Below, piece after piece: positions 26,747 through 36,796 of a stretch of DNA of 64,000 bases. Every line of letters begins with the position of its first letter. Positions within the stretch are counted from its first letter, which is position 1. The position numbers and the translations under genes are program-made. Below the pieces are notes generated by a model. That model made no database searches. It worked only from the letters and a program-made list of their open reading frames with translations, and had not been told where the DNA came from. Origin of the DNA: Acinetobacter calcoaceticus (GTDB lineage: Bacteria; Pseudomonadota; Gammaproteobacteria; Pseudomonadales; Moraxellaceae); NCBI RefSeq assembly GCF_900520355.1, contig NZ_LS999521.1:1798001-1862000 (forward strand), given 5' to 3'.

Positions 26747-27037
26747 TTACGAATCATCATCACGAACAGAAGAAGGGTGGCGATTAAGTGCCATGACTTC
26801 GATGTTCATGTAAGGATAGAGGGGTAATCCCTGTAAAATATTGTGCAATTCCTCATTGCTCTCTACATCAAAAATACTGATGTTTGAGTACTGACCTGTA
26901 ACTCGCCAGATGTGACGCCATTTACCTTGACGTTGTAAGTCTTGCGAATAGGCTTTTTCAACGGCCTTAATTTCATTTGCTTTGTCGGCTGGCATATCAA
27001 GTGGAATATGCACATCCATACGTACATGAAATAACAT
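26747..27037 (-). CDS. catC: Muconolactone delta-isomerase CatC
   Basis: A 96-residue protein with the CatC start MLFHVRMDVHIP and the motif RQGKWRHIWRVTGQYSNISIFDV. It isomerises muconolactone to 3-oxoadipate enol-lactone as a decamer. It begins 23 bp after catB. AAGGAGTTTCCC precedes the ATG. A 161-bp gap separates it from catA downstream. Confidence 0.94.
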   Translation of the reverse strand: MLFHVRMDVHIPLDMPADKANEIKAVEKAYSQDLQRQGKWRHIWRVTGQYSNISIFDVESNEELHNILQGLPLYPYMNIEVMALNRHPSSVRDDDS

Positions 27038-27060
27038 GGGAAACTCCTTATCCTGTTGCC

Positions 27061-28167
27061 TTAGCGACGTAACTTCTCAACTTTGTTTTCATCAATTTCA
27101 ATGCCTAGGCCTGGAGCTGTTGGCAAGTGCAATTCAAAGTTCTCGTAGCGTAAAGGTTCTTTTAAAATTTCTTCGGTCAGTAATAACGGGCCAAATAATT
27201 CGGTACCGAATGCTAATGTTTCAAAAGTTGCAAATGCATGAGCGGAAGCAATACTGCCTACGGGACCTTCGAGCATGGTGCCGCCATAAAGGTCGATTCC
27301 AGCCAAACCTGCAATTTTGGCAACTTCACATGCTTCAATTAGACCGCCAGATTGCTCAATTTTTACTGCAAATACATCTGCACCATGATTTTTTGAAATA
27401 CGGTACGCACTGTCTGGTCCAGTTAAAGCTTCATCAGCCATGATTGCGACATCAAAACGGTGGGTTAAACGAGCAAGTGCTTCAGTATTTTGAATAGCAC
27501 AAGGTTGTTCGATTAAGTCGATTCCGCCATCTTGCAGTTGTTGAATACCTTGAATACATTCCAGCTCTGACCATGCACGATTTACATCAACACGTACACT
27601 AATATCTGCACCTAGTGCTTTTTTAATTGCAATGACATGGTCAACATCGTGCTGTAAAGGGCGAGCACCAATTTTGAGCTTGAACGTGTTATGACGTTTT
27701 AGCTCAATCATTTTTCGTGCTTCAGCAATATCTTTTTCTGTGTCGCCAGACGCCAGAGTCCAAAGTACAGGTAAACTATTGCGTAGACGTCCACCTAAAA
27801 CTTCGCTTAATGGCACGCCTAAACGTTTTGCCTGAATATCAAGTAGGGCAGTCTGAATGGCACATTTCGCAAAGCGGTTACCATTAATATTTTTACGAAT
27901 CAGTTTTAGTGTTTGAGCAACGTTTAAATCTTTAACTGATGTGAGTAATGGTGCAAAGTAAGTATCAATATTGGCTTTGACACTTTCAGGACTTTCTTCA
28001 CCATAGTTCAGTCCACCAATGGTGGTCGCTTCACCCCAACCGACAATACCATCCGTAGTCGTAATTTTAACGAGCACCAAAGTCTGAGTACGCATTGTGG
28101 TTACAGACAACTGGTGAGGACGGATAGTTGGAATATCCACAAGTATGGTTTCTATGGTTCTATACAT
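27061..28167 (-). CDS. catB: Muconate cycloisomerase CatB
   Basis: A 368-residue enolase-superfamily enzyme that lactonises cis,cis-muconate. The catalytic Lys pair lies in TFKLKIGA (about residue 167-169), metal ligands in VDVNRAW and MADEALTG, and the general acid/base Lys in FAVKIEQSGG. It is the promoter-proximal gene of the cat operon, divergent from catM by 100 bp that contain CatM-type sites. Confidence 0.94.
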   Translation of the reverse strand: MYRTIETILVDIPTIRPHQLSVTTMRTQTLVLVKITTTDGIVGWGEATTIGGLNYGEESPESVKANIDTYFAPLLTSVKDLNVAQTLKLIRKNINGNRFAKCAIQTALLDIQAKRLGVPLSEVLGGRLRNSLPVLWTLASGDTEKDIAEARKMIELKRHNTFKLKIGARPLQHDVDHVIAIKKALGADISVRVDVNRAWSELECIQGIQQLQDGGIDLIEQPCAIQNTEALARLTHRFDVAIMADEALTGPDSAYRISKNHGADVFAVKIEQSGGLIEACEVAKIAGLAGIDLYGGTMLEGPVGSIASAHAFATFETLAFGTELFGPLLLTEEILKEPLRYENFELHLPTAPGLGIEIDENKVEKLRR

Positions 28168-28196
28168 GAAGTTTCAACTATTTCAAACTTATTTAC

Positions 28197-28211
28197 ATAC
28201 CATAGAAGAAT
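28197..28211. promoter_or_regulatory. Imperfect CatM-type site near catB
   Basis: ATAC-N7-GAAT at 28197-28211 differs at one base from the CatM/BenM consensus ATAC-N7-GTAT. It lies 30 bp before the catB start, where a low-affinity activation or repression subsite would be expected. Confidence 0.4.
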
Positions 28212-28248
28212 GTAATAGCCTAAAATAGATATAGAACGGTATTTTAAG

Positions 28249-29182
<934 letters not shown>

Positions 29183-29263
29183 ATTTTTAATACGATTAAA
29201 ATTGAATTTTCATGTTATTTTAAAACTTTAAACCTATAGGTAATATGTAAAAGGAATTATTGA

Positions 29264-30058
29264 ATGAGAAAAATTTTAGGACTAGCTTCTCTCATTATGT
29301 CTACTGGTGTTGTACATGCTGAACAATTAAATGAACAAGAACAAATTTCTCCATACAGTGCAAATGTAACTTTCGCGAGTCAATATATATCACGTGGTTT
29401 CCAACAAACATGGGGTAAACCAGCTTTACAGATTGGTTTAGATTATGCAAATCCGAATGGATTATTTGTGGGTACTTGGGCATCAAATGTGAGTTCAAAG
29501 TATCTTCGAGATGCTTCAGTTGAGTGGGACGTTTATGCCGGTTACTTAAAAACTTTTGATAAGTTTTCGGCTGGCATGACGGTTTTTTATTACTACTATC
29601 CGGGAGCTGAAAGCACACCTGAAACGGGTAATACCAGTTATAACTATGGCGAAATTGTGCCGCAAATTGGTTATGGACCTTTAACGCTTAAATACTTCAT
29701 TACTTACACGCCAGATTATGCAGGCTATAACTCAAATACGATGGGTGGGCCAGAAGGTAAACGCTCAAGAGGAACAACATATCTGGATTTAACTTTTACG
29801 CAGCCAATAAATGAAACTTGGACTTTTGGTGCCCATTATGGCTATGAAAGAATTAAAAATTTCTCAGAAGCTAATTTTCAGGATGTTAAAGTCGAGCTTA
29901 TTAAAGATTTAGGTGACGGTTGGAATACAGGATTAGCCTACACCAAAGCTTGGGATAAGGATGGGTACTATAAAAATTATACGAATGGTGAGCCAGATGC
30001 ACCTATTTCGAATCCGATTGACTCAATATTTACGGTATCAGTGAAAAAGGTTTTCTAA
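29264..30058 (+). CDS. TorF family putative porin
   Basis: A 264-residue secreted protein with a signal peptide (ILGLASLIMSTGVVHA, cleavage near residue 19) and the family motif NVTFASQYISRGFQQTWGKPALQ. It then has beta strands with many aromatic residues and a terminal Phe (SVKKVF). This fits the TorF/CHP02001 group of small outer membrane proteins of unknown substrate. It is 81 bp after catM with its own Shine-Dalgarno (AAAAGGAA) and is followed by a terminator hairpin. Whether it is expressed with catM or alone is unclear. Confidence 0.82.
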   Translation: MRKILGLASLIMSTGVVHAEQLNEQEQISPYSANVTFASQYISRGFQQTWGKPALQIGLDYANPNGLFVGTWASNVSSKYLRDASVEWDVYAGYLKTFDKFSAGMTVFYYYYPGAESTPETGNTSYNYGEIVPQIGYGPLTLKYFITYTPDYAGYNSNTMGGPEGKRSRGTTYLDLTFTQPINETWTFGAHYGYERIKNFSEANFQDVKVELIKDLGDGWNTGLAYTKAWDKDGYYKNYTNGEPDAPISNPIDSIFTVSVKKVF

Positions 30059-30075
30059 TTTCAAAATATAAAAAA

Positions 30076-30108
30076 CACCTGATTACTTTGTCTTGGGATA
30101 ATCAGGTG
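30076..30108. terminator. Terminator after the TorF-type porin gene
   Basis: CACCTGATTA (30076-30085) pairs with TAATCAGGTG (30099-30108) in a perfect 10-bp stem with an A-rich left flank. It separates convergent genes and may work on the minus strand as well. Confidence 0.7.
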
Positions 30109-30132
30109 CTAAATAATTAAGATGTATAAAAA

Positions 30133-30849
30133 TTATTTTTTGATTAAATCGTAAGCCATTTTAGTATCGTCTAATTGAACGAGAGAGGCATGGCGTGCTG
30201 ATAATGGATCTTTATTTTCAATTGCTGTCAAAATTGCTTTATGCCTTGGCAATGAATGACCTTGTAAATTGGGGCGTAGACTGGTGACCTGAATAGATTG
30301 CTGTAAGGGTAAAACCAGCATTTTTGACATATAGGCCAATAGTTCATTATGTGTTGCTTTGGCAATCGCCAGATGAAATTGAATATCTGGCTCTATAAAT
30401 TCTTCCACCGTTACAGCTTTTTTCATACCTTCATAGGCATGTTTAATACGTTGAATATCTTCATCGGTGGCTGTGCTTGCTGCAATATAAGCTAACTCTG
30501 GTTCAAGAACTCGTCGTACGGTAGAGAGAGTCTTAAAAAACTCATGTTCAGGAGTGGTTTGAATTAGCCAAAAAAGTACATCTGGGTCGAGTAAATGCCA
30601 TTCATCTTTAGGTCTAACAACGGTACCAATTTTAGGCCTTGAGTAAGTTAAACCCTTGGCATTTAAAACACGTATCGCCTCACGAAAAACAGGTCGGCTG
30701 ACTTTGTATTCCTCACACAAATCAACTTCACTTGGCAGCTTTTCATTTTCCAAAATTTCTCCAGAAACAATTTTTAGCCCGAGTTGTTGAACAATTAATG
30801 CATGTTGGCTTTTGCTAGGAATAGGATTTTTATAGTCAGCTTTACTCAT
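30133..30849 (-). CDS. FadR-subfamily GntR regulator of the arabonate locus
   Basis: A 238-residue GntR-family regulator with an N-terminal winged helix (residues 15-80: ALIVQQLGLKIVSGEILENEKLPSE, then SRPVFREAIRVLNAKGL) and a C-terminal all-helical FCD domain with the metal-site pattern D-x3-H (PDIQFHLAIAKATHNELL). It follows the arabonate dehydratase gene by 83 bp on the same strand. Two operators of the FadR type flank the divergent promoters upstream. It is probably a repressor relieved by a sugar acid. Confidence 0.87.
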   Translation of the reverse strand: MSKADYKNPIPSKSQHALIVQQLGLKIVSGEILENEKLPSEVDLCEEYKVSRPVFREAIRVLNAKGLTYSRPKIGTVVRPKDEWHLLDPDVLFWLIQTTPEHEFFKTLSTVRRVLEPELAYIAASTATDEDIQRIKHAYEGMKKAVTVEEFIEPDIQFHLAIAKATHNELLAYMSKMLVLPLQQSIQVTSLRPNLQGHSLPRHKAILTAIENKDPLSARHASLVQLDDTKMAYDLIKK

Positions 30850-30887
30850 ATTTTACTATTACGACACGTTGAATATCCTATGGTATA

Positions 30888-30920
30888 GATGACCTTGTCT
30901 TTTAACAAGGTCATCTTTTT
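30888..30920. terminator. Terminator-like hairpin between dehydratase and gntR
   Basis: GATGACCTTGT (30888-30898) and ACAAGGTCATC (30905-30915) form a perfect 11-bp stem followed by a T run on the plus strand. On the minus strand, where the genes run, the following T content is weaker. This suggests partial termination before the regulator gene. Confidence 0.6.
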
Positions 30921-30932
30921 ATAGAAATAAAT

Positions 30933-32666
30933 TTAGTGAGAATGGCGTGGAACTTCTGAACCGCGGCAGCCAACCAAGAAATCAAAATCACAACCTTCAT
31001 CTGCTTGTAAGACATGTTCTACATAGAGTTTGCGGTAGCCACCAATAAAACTTGGAGCAGCAGGAGGCACTAAACTCTCAAGACGTTGTTTAAGCTCTTC
31101 ATCACTCACTTCTAGGTGAAGTTTTCCTTCATAGGCATCGAGTTTGATGAAGTCACCATTTTGAACTGCGGCTAAAGGTCCACCAGCCATTGCTTCGGGT
31201 GCAACATGTAAAACTACGGTGCCGTATGCTGTACCACTCATACGTGCATCGGAAATACGGACCATATCGGTAATGCCTTTAGCTAATACCTTTGGTGGTA
31301 GCCCCATATTTCCAACTTCGGCCATCCCAGGATATCCTTTAGGACCAGCATTTTTCATGACAAGAATACATGTTTCATCGACATCAAGGTCCGGATCGTT
31401 AATGCGGGCTTTATAGTCATCGAAGTTTTCAAATACGACTGCACGACCGCGGTGTTTCATCAGTTCAGGTGTTGCAGCAGACGGTTTAAGCACTGCACCT
31501 TTAGGGGCTAAATTACCGCGTAAAATACACATGCCGCCATCTTGTCGAATTGGATTATCTATTTTTCGAATGACTTCATCGTTATAAATAGGTGACTGCT
31601 GGCAATTTTCCCAAATGGCTTGACCATTTACGGTTAACGCTTGTGGATGCGGTAATAAATTCGCTTCGCCCATACGACGAATTACGGCAGGTAAACCACC
31701 ACTATAATAAAATTCTTCCATTAAAAAACGGCCAGAAGGCTGTAAGTCAACAATGGTAGGCATGCCACGGCCGACACGGTTCCAGTCATCGAGTTGTAAA
31801 TCGACCCCAATACGGCCGGCAATTGCTTTTAAGTGAATAACCGCATTGGTAGAACCACCAATTGCAGCATTGACTTTAATGGCATTTTCAAAAGCTTCTT
31901 TGGTTAGAATTTTAGATAGACGTAAATCTTCATGCACCATGTCGACAATACGCATACCCGATAGGTGAGCTAATACATAACGCCGAGAATCAACTGCTGG
32001 AATAGCTGCATTGTGCGGTAAAGAAGTGCCTAGGGCTTCAGCCATACACGCCATTGTAGAGGCTGTGCCCATGGTATTACATGTACCAGCTGAGCGTGAC
32101 ATGCCAGACTCGGCAGATAGAAATTCATTTAAATCAATTTTGCCCGCTTTTAATTCTTCATGCATTTGCCAAACGATGGTACCCGCACCAATGTCTTTAC
32201 CTTTGTGTTTACCGTTAAGCATCGGCCCACCAGTCACCACAATGGCTGGAATATCACAGCTTGCAGCACCCATTAATAATGCAGGTGTCGTTTTATCACA
32301 GCCCGTAAGTAGCACGACGCCATCAATAGGGTTGCCACGAATGGCTTCTTCAACATCCATGCTGGCCAAGTTCCGCGTGAACATAGCGGTTGGACGCAAA
32401 TTTGATTCACCATTTGAAAACACTGGGAACTCCACAGGGTAACCGCCTGCTTCCAAAATCCCTTTTTTTACATGTTCGGCAATTTTTCGAAAATGTGCAT
32501 TACAGGGTGTGAGTTCAGACCATGTATTACAAATTCCAATGATCGGTTTACCTTGAAACTCATGGTCAGGAATTCCCTGATTCTTCATCCAACTACGATA
32601 CATAAAGCCATTTTTATCCGTTGTACCGAACCAGGCTGCTGAACGAAGAACTTGTTTGTTTTTCAT
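30933..32666 (-). CDS. L-arabonate dehydratase (IlvD/Edd family)
   Basis: A 577-residue IlvD/Edd dehydratase. Cluster Cys residues are seen in LTGCDKTTPALLMG and SAGTCNTMGTASTM, and NTWSELTPCN lies near residue 48. Many stretches (SWMKNQGIPDHEF, FSNGESNLRPTAMFTRNLAS) are those of L-arabonate dehydratases of the oxidative arabinose pathway. The enzyme removes water from L-arabonate to give L-2-keto-3-deoxyarabonate. It is divergent from an MFS carrier, an AraD1-type protein and a semialdehyde dehydrogenase, which complete the route to 2-oxoglutarate. Activity on other sugar acids such as D-fuconate is possible. Confidence 0.87.
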   Translation of the reverse strand: MKNKQVLRSAAWFGTTDKNGFMYRSWMKNQGIPDHEFQGKPIIGICNTWSELTPCNAHFRKIAEHVKKGILEAGGYPVEFPVFSNGESNLRPTAMFTRNLASMDVEEAIRGNPIDGVVLLTGCDKTTPALLMGAASCDIPAIVVTGGPMLNGKHKGKDIGAGTIVWQMHEELKAGKIDLNEFLSAESGMSRSAGTCNTMGTASTMACMAEALGTSLPHNAAIPAVDSRRYVLAHLSGMRIVDMVHEDLRLSKILTKEAFENAIKVNAAIGGSTNAVIHLKAIAGRIGVDLQLDDWNRVGRGMPTIVDLQPSGRFLMEEFYYSGGLPAVIRRMGEANLLPHPQALTVNGQAIWENCQQSPIYNDEVIRKIDNPIRQDGGMCILRGNLAPKGAVLKPSAATPELMKHRGRAVVFENFDDYKARINDPDLDVDETCILVMKNAGPKGYPGMAEVGNMGLPPKVLAKGITDMVRISDARMSGTAYGTVVLHVAPEAMAGGPLAAVQNGDFIKLDAYEGKLHLEVSDEELKQRLESLVPPAAPSFIGGYRKLYVEHVLQADEGCDFDFLVGCRGSEVPRHSH

Positions 32667-32680
32667 ACAAATTTCCCTAT

Positions 32681-32693
32681 ATAGTATTACTAT
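32681..32693. promoter_or_regulatory. FadR-type operator 1 (dehydratase side)
   Basis: ATAGTA-T-TACTAT is a 13-bp palindrome containing GTA-N-TAC, which fits the FadR-subfamily GntR consensus GTM-N0-1-KAC. It is 14 bp upstream of the dehydratase start and is part of a 22-bp arm (32680-32701) that recurs inverted at 32746-32767. Confidence 0.8.
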
Positions 32694-32753
32694 TTAAATT
32701 TATTTAAATCAAAATACACTAAAAAAATTACTTTTAAAAGGTTTGAAATTTAA

Positions 32754-32766
32754 ATAGTAATACTAT
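32754..32766. promoter_or_regulatory. FadR-type operator 2 (MFS side)
   Basis: ATAGTA-A-TACTAT is the mirror copy of operator 1, 50 bp upstream of the MFS start. The surrounding 22-bp arm is a perfect reverse complement of the first arm, separated by 44 bases. One operator per divergent promoter suggests coordinated control by the neighbouring GntR protein, possibly by looping. Confidence 0.8.
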
Positions 32767-32816
32767 ATTTTAAATAAAAATGATTATTTGTGAGCAAGAA
32801 GCTCTATACATAAATA

Positions 32817-34139
32817 ATGGAAATGGAGACAAAGATGGATTTTGAAAAGGATGTAATACGGACGGTCACGTTTAAGCTCATACCTGCATTAGTCATACTT
32901 TATCTGGTCGCATATATAGACCGAGCTGCTGTTGGTTTTGCTCATTTGCACATGGGTGCTGATGTTGGAATTGGCGACGCAGCCTATGGTCTAGGAGCAG
33001 GTCTATTTTTTATTGGATATTTTCTTTTTGAAGTACCGAGTAACTTACTTCTAGACAAATTTGGTGCCCGCAAATGGTTTACCCGCATTTTGTTGACGTG
33101 GGGGCTAATCACCATGGCAATGGCACTCATTCAAGGACCAAAAAGCTTTTATTTTCTACGGTTTCTACTTGGTGTAGCTGAAGCAGGCTTTTTTCCGGGT
33201 GTTTTATATCTGATTACGCAATGGTACCCAGTACGCCACCGTGGAAAAATCATGGGCATGTTTGTGCTTTCACAGCCCATTGCCATGATGATTGCTGGGC
33301 CTTTAGCAGGTCTATTACTTGGCATGGATGGCATTGCAAATTTACATGGTTGGCAGTGGTTATTTATTGCAGTTGGATTGCCTGCGGTTTTATTGGCTTT
33401 ACCAACATTCCTTTGGCTGCCAGATAATATTGATAAAGTGAAATGGTTGAGCATTGAGCAAAAGCAATGGCTTAAAAATGAACTTATTAAAGATGAAGCG
33501 GAATACGATCAAACTCGACACGCCAATCCATTACATGCTTTAAAAGATAAACGCGTACTTTTATTGGCACTCTACTATTTACCAGTAACTTTAAGTATTT
33601 ATGGTCTAAATCTGTGGTTGCCTTCTATTATCAAACAATTTGGAGGCGGCACCGATCTTCAAATTGGTTTCTTGTCTAGCATTCCCTACATTTTTGGAAT
33701 TATTGGTCTTCTCATTATTCCACGTAGTACTGATCGTCTAAATGATCGTTATGGACACTTAAGTTTTCTTTACGCATTAGGTGCTTGCGCAATGTTTTTA
33801 AGTGGTTGGTTACATTCTCCAGTCATGCAATTGGCTGCTTTGGCTGTGGTTGCATTTTGCCTATTTTCATCAACGGCTGTGTTCTGGACTTTACCGGGGC
33901 GTTTCTTAACAGGCACAAGCGCTGCTGCTGGTATTGCCTTAATCAATTCTGTTGGGAATTTAGGTGGCTATGTCGGGCCGTTTGGTATCGGACTTTTAAA
34001 AGAATACACAGGAAATATGGCTGCTGGTTTGTATTTCTTATCAATTGTCATGATTTTCGGCTTGATCTTGACCTACATCGTATATGCCAAGCTCGAACGT
34101 CAAAAAACACAAACAGTGAATATTCAAAAGCCATTCTAA
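32817..34139 (+). CDS. MFS transporter of the anion:cation symporter family, probably for L-arabonate
   Basis: A 440-residue 12-helix carrier. Family motifs include AYIDRAAVGFAHLHMG in helix 1, PSNLLLDKFGARKWFTR in the helix 2-3 loop, LRFLLGVAEAGFFPGVLYLITQWYP and SVGNLGGYVGPFGIG. This is the tartrate/galactonate-type sugar acid symporter group. The ATG at 32817 is followed by an in-frame ATG at 32835 which could also serve. It heads an operon with the AraD1-type and dehydrogenase genes, so arabonate or a related aldonate is the likely substrate. Confidence 0.85.
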   Translation: MEMETKMDFEKDVIRTVTFKLIPALVILYLVAYIDRAAVGFAHLHMGADVGIGDAAYGLGAGLFFIGYFLFEVPSNLLLDKFGARKWFTRILLTWGLITMAMALIQGPKSFYFLRFLLGVAEAGFFPGVLYLITQWYPVRHRGKIMGMFVLSQPIAMMIAGPLAGLLLGMDGIANLHGWQWLFIAVGLPAVLLALPTFLWLPDNIDKVKWLSIEQKQWLKNELIKDEAEYDQTRHANPLHALKDKRVLLLALYYLPVTLSIYGLNLWLPSIIKQFGGGTDLQIGFLSSIPYIFGIIGLLIIPRSTDRLNDRYGHLSFLYALGACAMFLSGWLHSPVMQLAALAVVAFCLFSSTAVFWTLPGRFLTGTSAAAGIALINSVGNLGGYVGPFGIGLLKEYTGNMAAGLYFLSIVMIFGLILTYIVYAKLERQKTQTVNIQKPF

Positions 34140-34150
34140 AGGAATAAAAC

Positions 34151-35149
34151 ATGCAAATTATTCAATTTGAAAATCGTGCAAATCAGCGTGCCGTCGCAAA
34201 AGTGGAAGGCAACATGGTGTATCCGGTTAAAAATATTCAATCGGTTCGTGATTTAGCACTTTTGGCAATTCGTAATAAAGTTTCATTGGAACAGCAAGTT
34301 GAGACTCAAGGTTTTGAAGCAGAAACCTATGATTATTCATCTTTATTGGCAGACCTAAAAGTCTTGCCACCATTGGACCATCCAGATCCGACACATTGTT
34401 TAATTTCTGGCACAGGTTTAACCCATTTAGGTTCTGCATCTGCACGCGACAAAATGCATCAACAAAATTTAAGTGATGATAGCTCCGTCACAGACACCAT
34501 GCGGATATTTCAGTGGGGTCTACAAAAGGGCCGTCCAACAGAAGGACAGGTGGGCGCACAACCAGAATGGTTCTATAAAGGCGATGGTTCAATTGTGGTG
34601 AGACCAGGAGCAGATTTGCCTTTACCTCCCTTTGCCGAAGATGGCGGAGAAGAACCTGAAATTGCAGGCTTATATGTCATTGGCGAAGACTTAAAGCCTT
34701 ACCGAATCGGATTTGCACTGGGTAATGAATATTCTGACCATGTGATGGAACGCCGTAATTATCTATATCTAGCTCATTCAAAATTGCGTTTTTGCAGTTT
34801 TGGTCCAGCTTTACGGACAGGCGAATTACCAAAACATTTAGTGGGAACCAGCCGTTTGCGCCGTGATGGACAAATCATTTGGGAAAAAGAGTTTCTGTCG
34901 GGTGAAGACAATATGTGTCATAGCTTGGCAAATCTAGAATATCACCACTTTAAGTATCAACAATTTTTAAAAGCAGGCGATGTTCACATTCACTACTTCG
35001 GTACAGCGACTTTGTCTTTTGCTGACGGTATTCAAGCGCAAGTAAATGATGAATTTGAAATAGAAATGAAAGAGTTTGGCTACCCGCTTAAAAACAAACT
35101 TGCCCCTACACAACCAGAACTACCTATTGGTTCAGTCATTACACTTTAA
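34151..35149 (+). CDS. AraD1/FAH-family 2-keto-3-deoxy-L-arabonate dehydratase
   Basis: A 332-residue protein of the fumarylacetoacetate hydrolase superfamily, AraD1/GguC type. The region CLISGTGLTHLGSASARDKMHQQ and the acidic metal-binding stretch EDGGEEPEIAGLYVIGEDLKPYRIGFALGNEYSDH are visible. It should convert L-2-keto-3-deoxyarabonate to 2-oxoglutarate semialdehyde. It lies 11 bp after the MFS gene and 10 bp before the dehydrogenase. The function is inferred from the arabonate dehydratase and semialdehyde dehydrogenase neighbours plus family knowledge. Confidence 0.82.
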   Translation: MQIIQFENRANQRAVAKVEGNMVYPVKNIQSVRDLALLAIRNKVSLEQQVETQGFEAETYDYSSLLADLKVLPPLDHPDPTHCLISGTGLTHLGSASARDKMHQQNLSDDSSVTDTMRIFQWGLQKGRPTEGQVGAQPEWFYKGDGSIVVRPGADLPLPPFAEDGGEEPEIAGLYVIGEDLKPYRIGFALGNEYSDHVMERRNYLYLAHSKLRFCSFGPALRTGELPKHLVGTSRLRRDGQIIWEKEFLSGEDNMCHSLANLEYHHFKYQQFLKAGDVHIHYFGTATLSFADGIQAQVNDEFEIEMKEFGYPLKNKLAPTQPELPIGSVITL

Positions 35150-35159
35150 GGAATTTAAA

Positions 35160-36734
35160 ATGGTCATTGGATATAACTTTATTGGCGGTTCACGCAGTGC
35201 TCAAAGTACAACACTATTAAAAAGTGTGAATGCAACGACGGGCGAATCTCTGCCTTATGAGTTTCACCATGCAACCGAACAGGAAATCAATCAGGCCTGT
35301 GAAGCAGCCAGTCAAGCTTTTAAAACTTACCGTCACACTTCACCTGAACAGCGTGCAACCTTTTTAGAAAATATTGCTGATGAACTCGATGCTTTAGGTA
35401 CAGATTTTCTAGAGGTCGTTTCACAAGAAACTGCCTTACCACTTGCACGTTTGCAAGGTGAACGCGGTCGTACCAGTGGACAAATGCGTTTGTTTGCCAA
35501 AGTGTTGCGCCGTGGAGATTTCCTAGGCGCCCGTATTGATACAGCTTTACCAGAACGCCAGCCTTTACCACGCCCAGACCTACGCCAGATTAAAATCGGT
35601 GTTGGCCCCGTTGCAGTATTTGGTGCCAGTAACTTTCCATTAGCCTTTTCAACTGCCGGCGGCGACACTGCTTCTGCTTTAGCAGCCGGCTGTTCGGTTG
35701 TGGTGAAAGCCCATAGCGGACATATGGCGACAGCAGATTTTGTGGCTCAGGCAATTGAACGTGCGGTAGAGAAATCAAATATGCCTAAAGGCGTATTTAA
35801 CATGATTTATGGCAATGGTGTGGGCGAACCATTAGTGAAACATCCTTTAATACAGGCAGTAGGTTTTACCGGTTCACTCCGTGGTGGACGGGCTTTATGT
35901 GACATGGCAGCAGCACGTCCACAACCGATTCCAGTATTTGCTGAAATGAGCAGCATTAACCCAATGCTAATGTTGCCAGAAGCCTTAAAAAACCGAGGTG
36001 AAAAAATTGCACAGGACTTGGCAGATTCAGTGGTTCTGGGCTGTGGTCAGTTCTGTACCAATCCGGGATTAATTTTAGGAATCAAATCAGCCGAATTTAG
36101 TCAGCTCATTACTAACCTGACTGAAATTATGGGCGGAAAACCTGCTCAAACTATGCTGAATGCCGGAACCTTAAAAAGCTATGCGGCAGGTCTGGAACAC
36201 TTAACCGAGCACCAAGGCATTGAGCACTTGGCGGGCCAAACCCAACAAGGCAATCAGGCACAGCCTCAATTGTTTAAAGCCGATGTTGAGCTTTTACTGG
36301 CAGGTGACCAGCTTTTACAAGAAGAAATCTTTGGTCCGGCAACTGTCATTATTGAAGTTGAAGATAAAGCGCAACTTCTTCAAGCCTTACAAAGCATGAA
36401 CGGTCAGCTCACTGCGACTTTAATTGCTGACGAAGCCGATTTAACCGAGTTTGCAGATGTGGTTCCGGTGCTCGAAGAAAAGGCAGGCCGATTACTGTTA
36501 AATGGCTATCCAACGGGTGTTGAAGTGAGTGATGCCATGGTGCATGGTGGACCGTACCCAGCAACATCAGATGCCAGAGGCACCTCGGTTGGAACCTTGG
36601 CAATCGACCGATATTTACGTCCAGTGTGTTACCAGAACTACCCGCAAAGTTTATTGCCGGAGGCTTTGAAAGACAGTAACCCGTTGCAGATTTTAAGACT
36701 CGTAAATGGTGAGATGACCAGAGGCGCGATCTAA
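35160..36734 (+). CDS. 2-oxoglutarate semialdehyde dehydrogenase, copy 1 (arabonate locus)
   Basis: A 524-residue NAD(P)+ aldehyde dehydrogenase. The catalytic pair is Glu262 (FAEMSSINP) and Cys299 (LGCGQFCTNPG), the pattern of 2-oxoglutarate semialdehyde dehydrogenases. It completes the oxidative L-arabinose route by forming 2-oxoglutarate. The ATG at 35160 follows AAGGAATTTAAA; an upstream in-frame start would overlap the previous gene. It differs from a second copy at 50142-51725 (opposite strand) at only about eight internal residues plus the two ends. A terminator follows. Confidence 0.9.
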   Translation: MVIGYNFIGGSRSAQSTTLLKSVNATTGESLPYEFHHATEQEINQACEAASQAFKTYRHTSPEQRATFLENIADELDALGTDFLEVVSQETALPLARLQGERGRTSGQMRLFAKVLRRGDFLGARIDTALPERQPLPRPDLRQIKIGVGPVAVFGASNFPLAFSTAGGDTASALAAGCSVVVKAHSGHMATADFVAQAIERAVEKSNMPKGVFNMIYGNGVGEPLVKHPLIQAVGFTGSLRGGRALCDMAAARPQPIPVFAEMSSINPMLMLPEALKNRGEKIAQDLADSVVLGCGQFCTNPGLILGIKSAEFSQLITNLTEIMGGKPAQTMLNAGTLKSYAAGLEHLTEHQGIEHLAGQTQQGNQAQPQLFKADVELLLAGDQLLQEEIFGPATVIIEVEDKAQLLQALQSMNGQLTATLIADEADLTEFADVVPVLEEKAGRLLLNGYPTGVEVSDAMVHGGPYPATSDARGTSVGTLAIDRYLRPVCYQNYPQSLLPEALKDSNPLQILRLVNGEMTRGAI

Positions 36735-36743
36735 TAAACTAAA

Positions 36744-36766
36744 AAGAGACCTGTTAAGGGTCTCTT
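36744..36766 (+). terminator. Terminator of the arabonate operon
   Basis: AAGAGACC (36744-36751) pairs with GGTCTCTT (36759-36766) across a 7-base loop, followed by a T-rich stretch. It begins 10 bases after the stop codon. Confidence 0.8.
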
Positions 36767-36796
36767 CTTCATTATTTGTTATGAATAGCAATAAAT

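Noticed and set aside
32011..32442. 143-residue plus-strand frame inside the arabonate dehydratase gene
   Set aside because: Shadow of the dehydratase; composition is unlike a real protein and no start signal is present.
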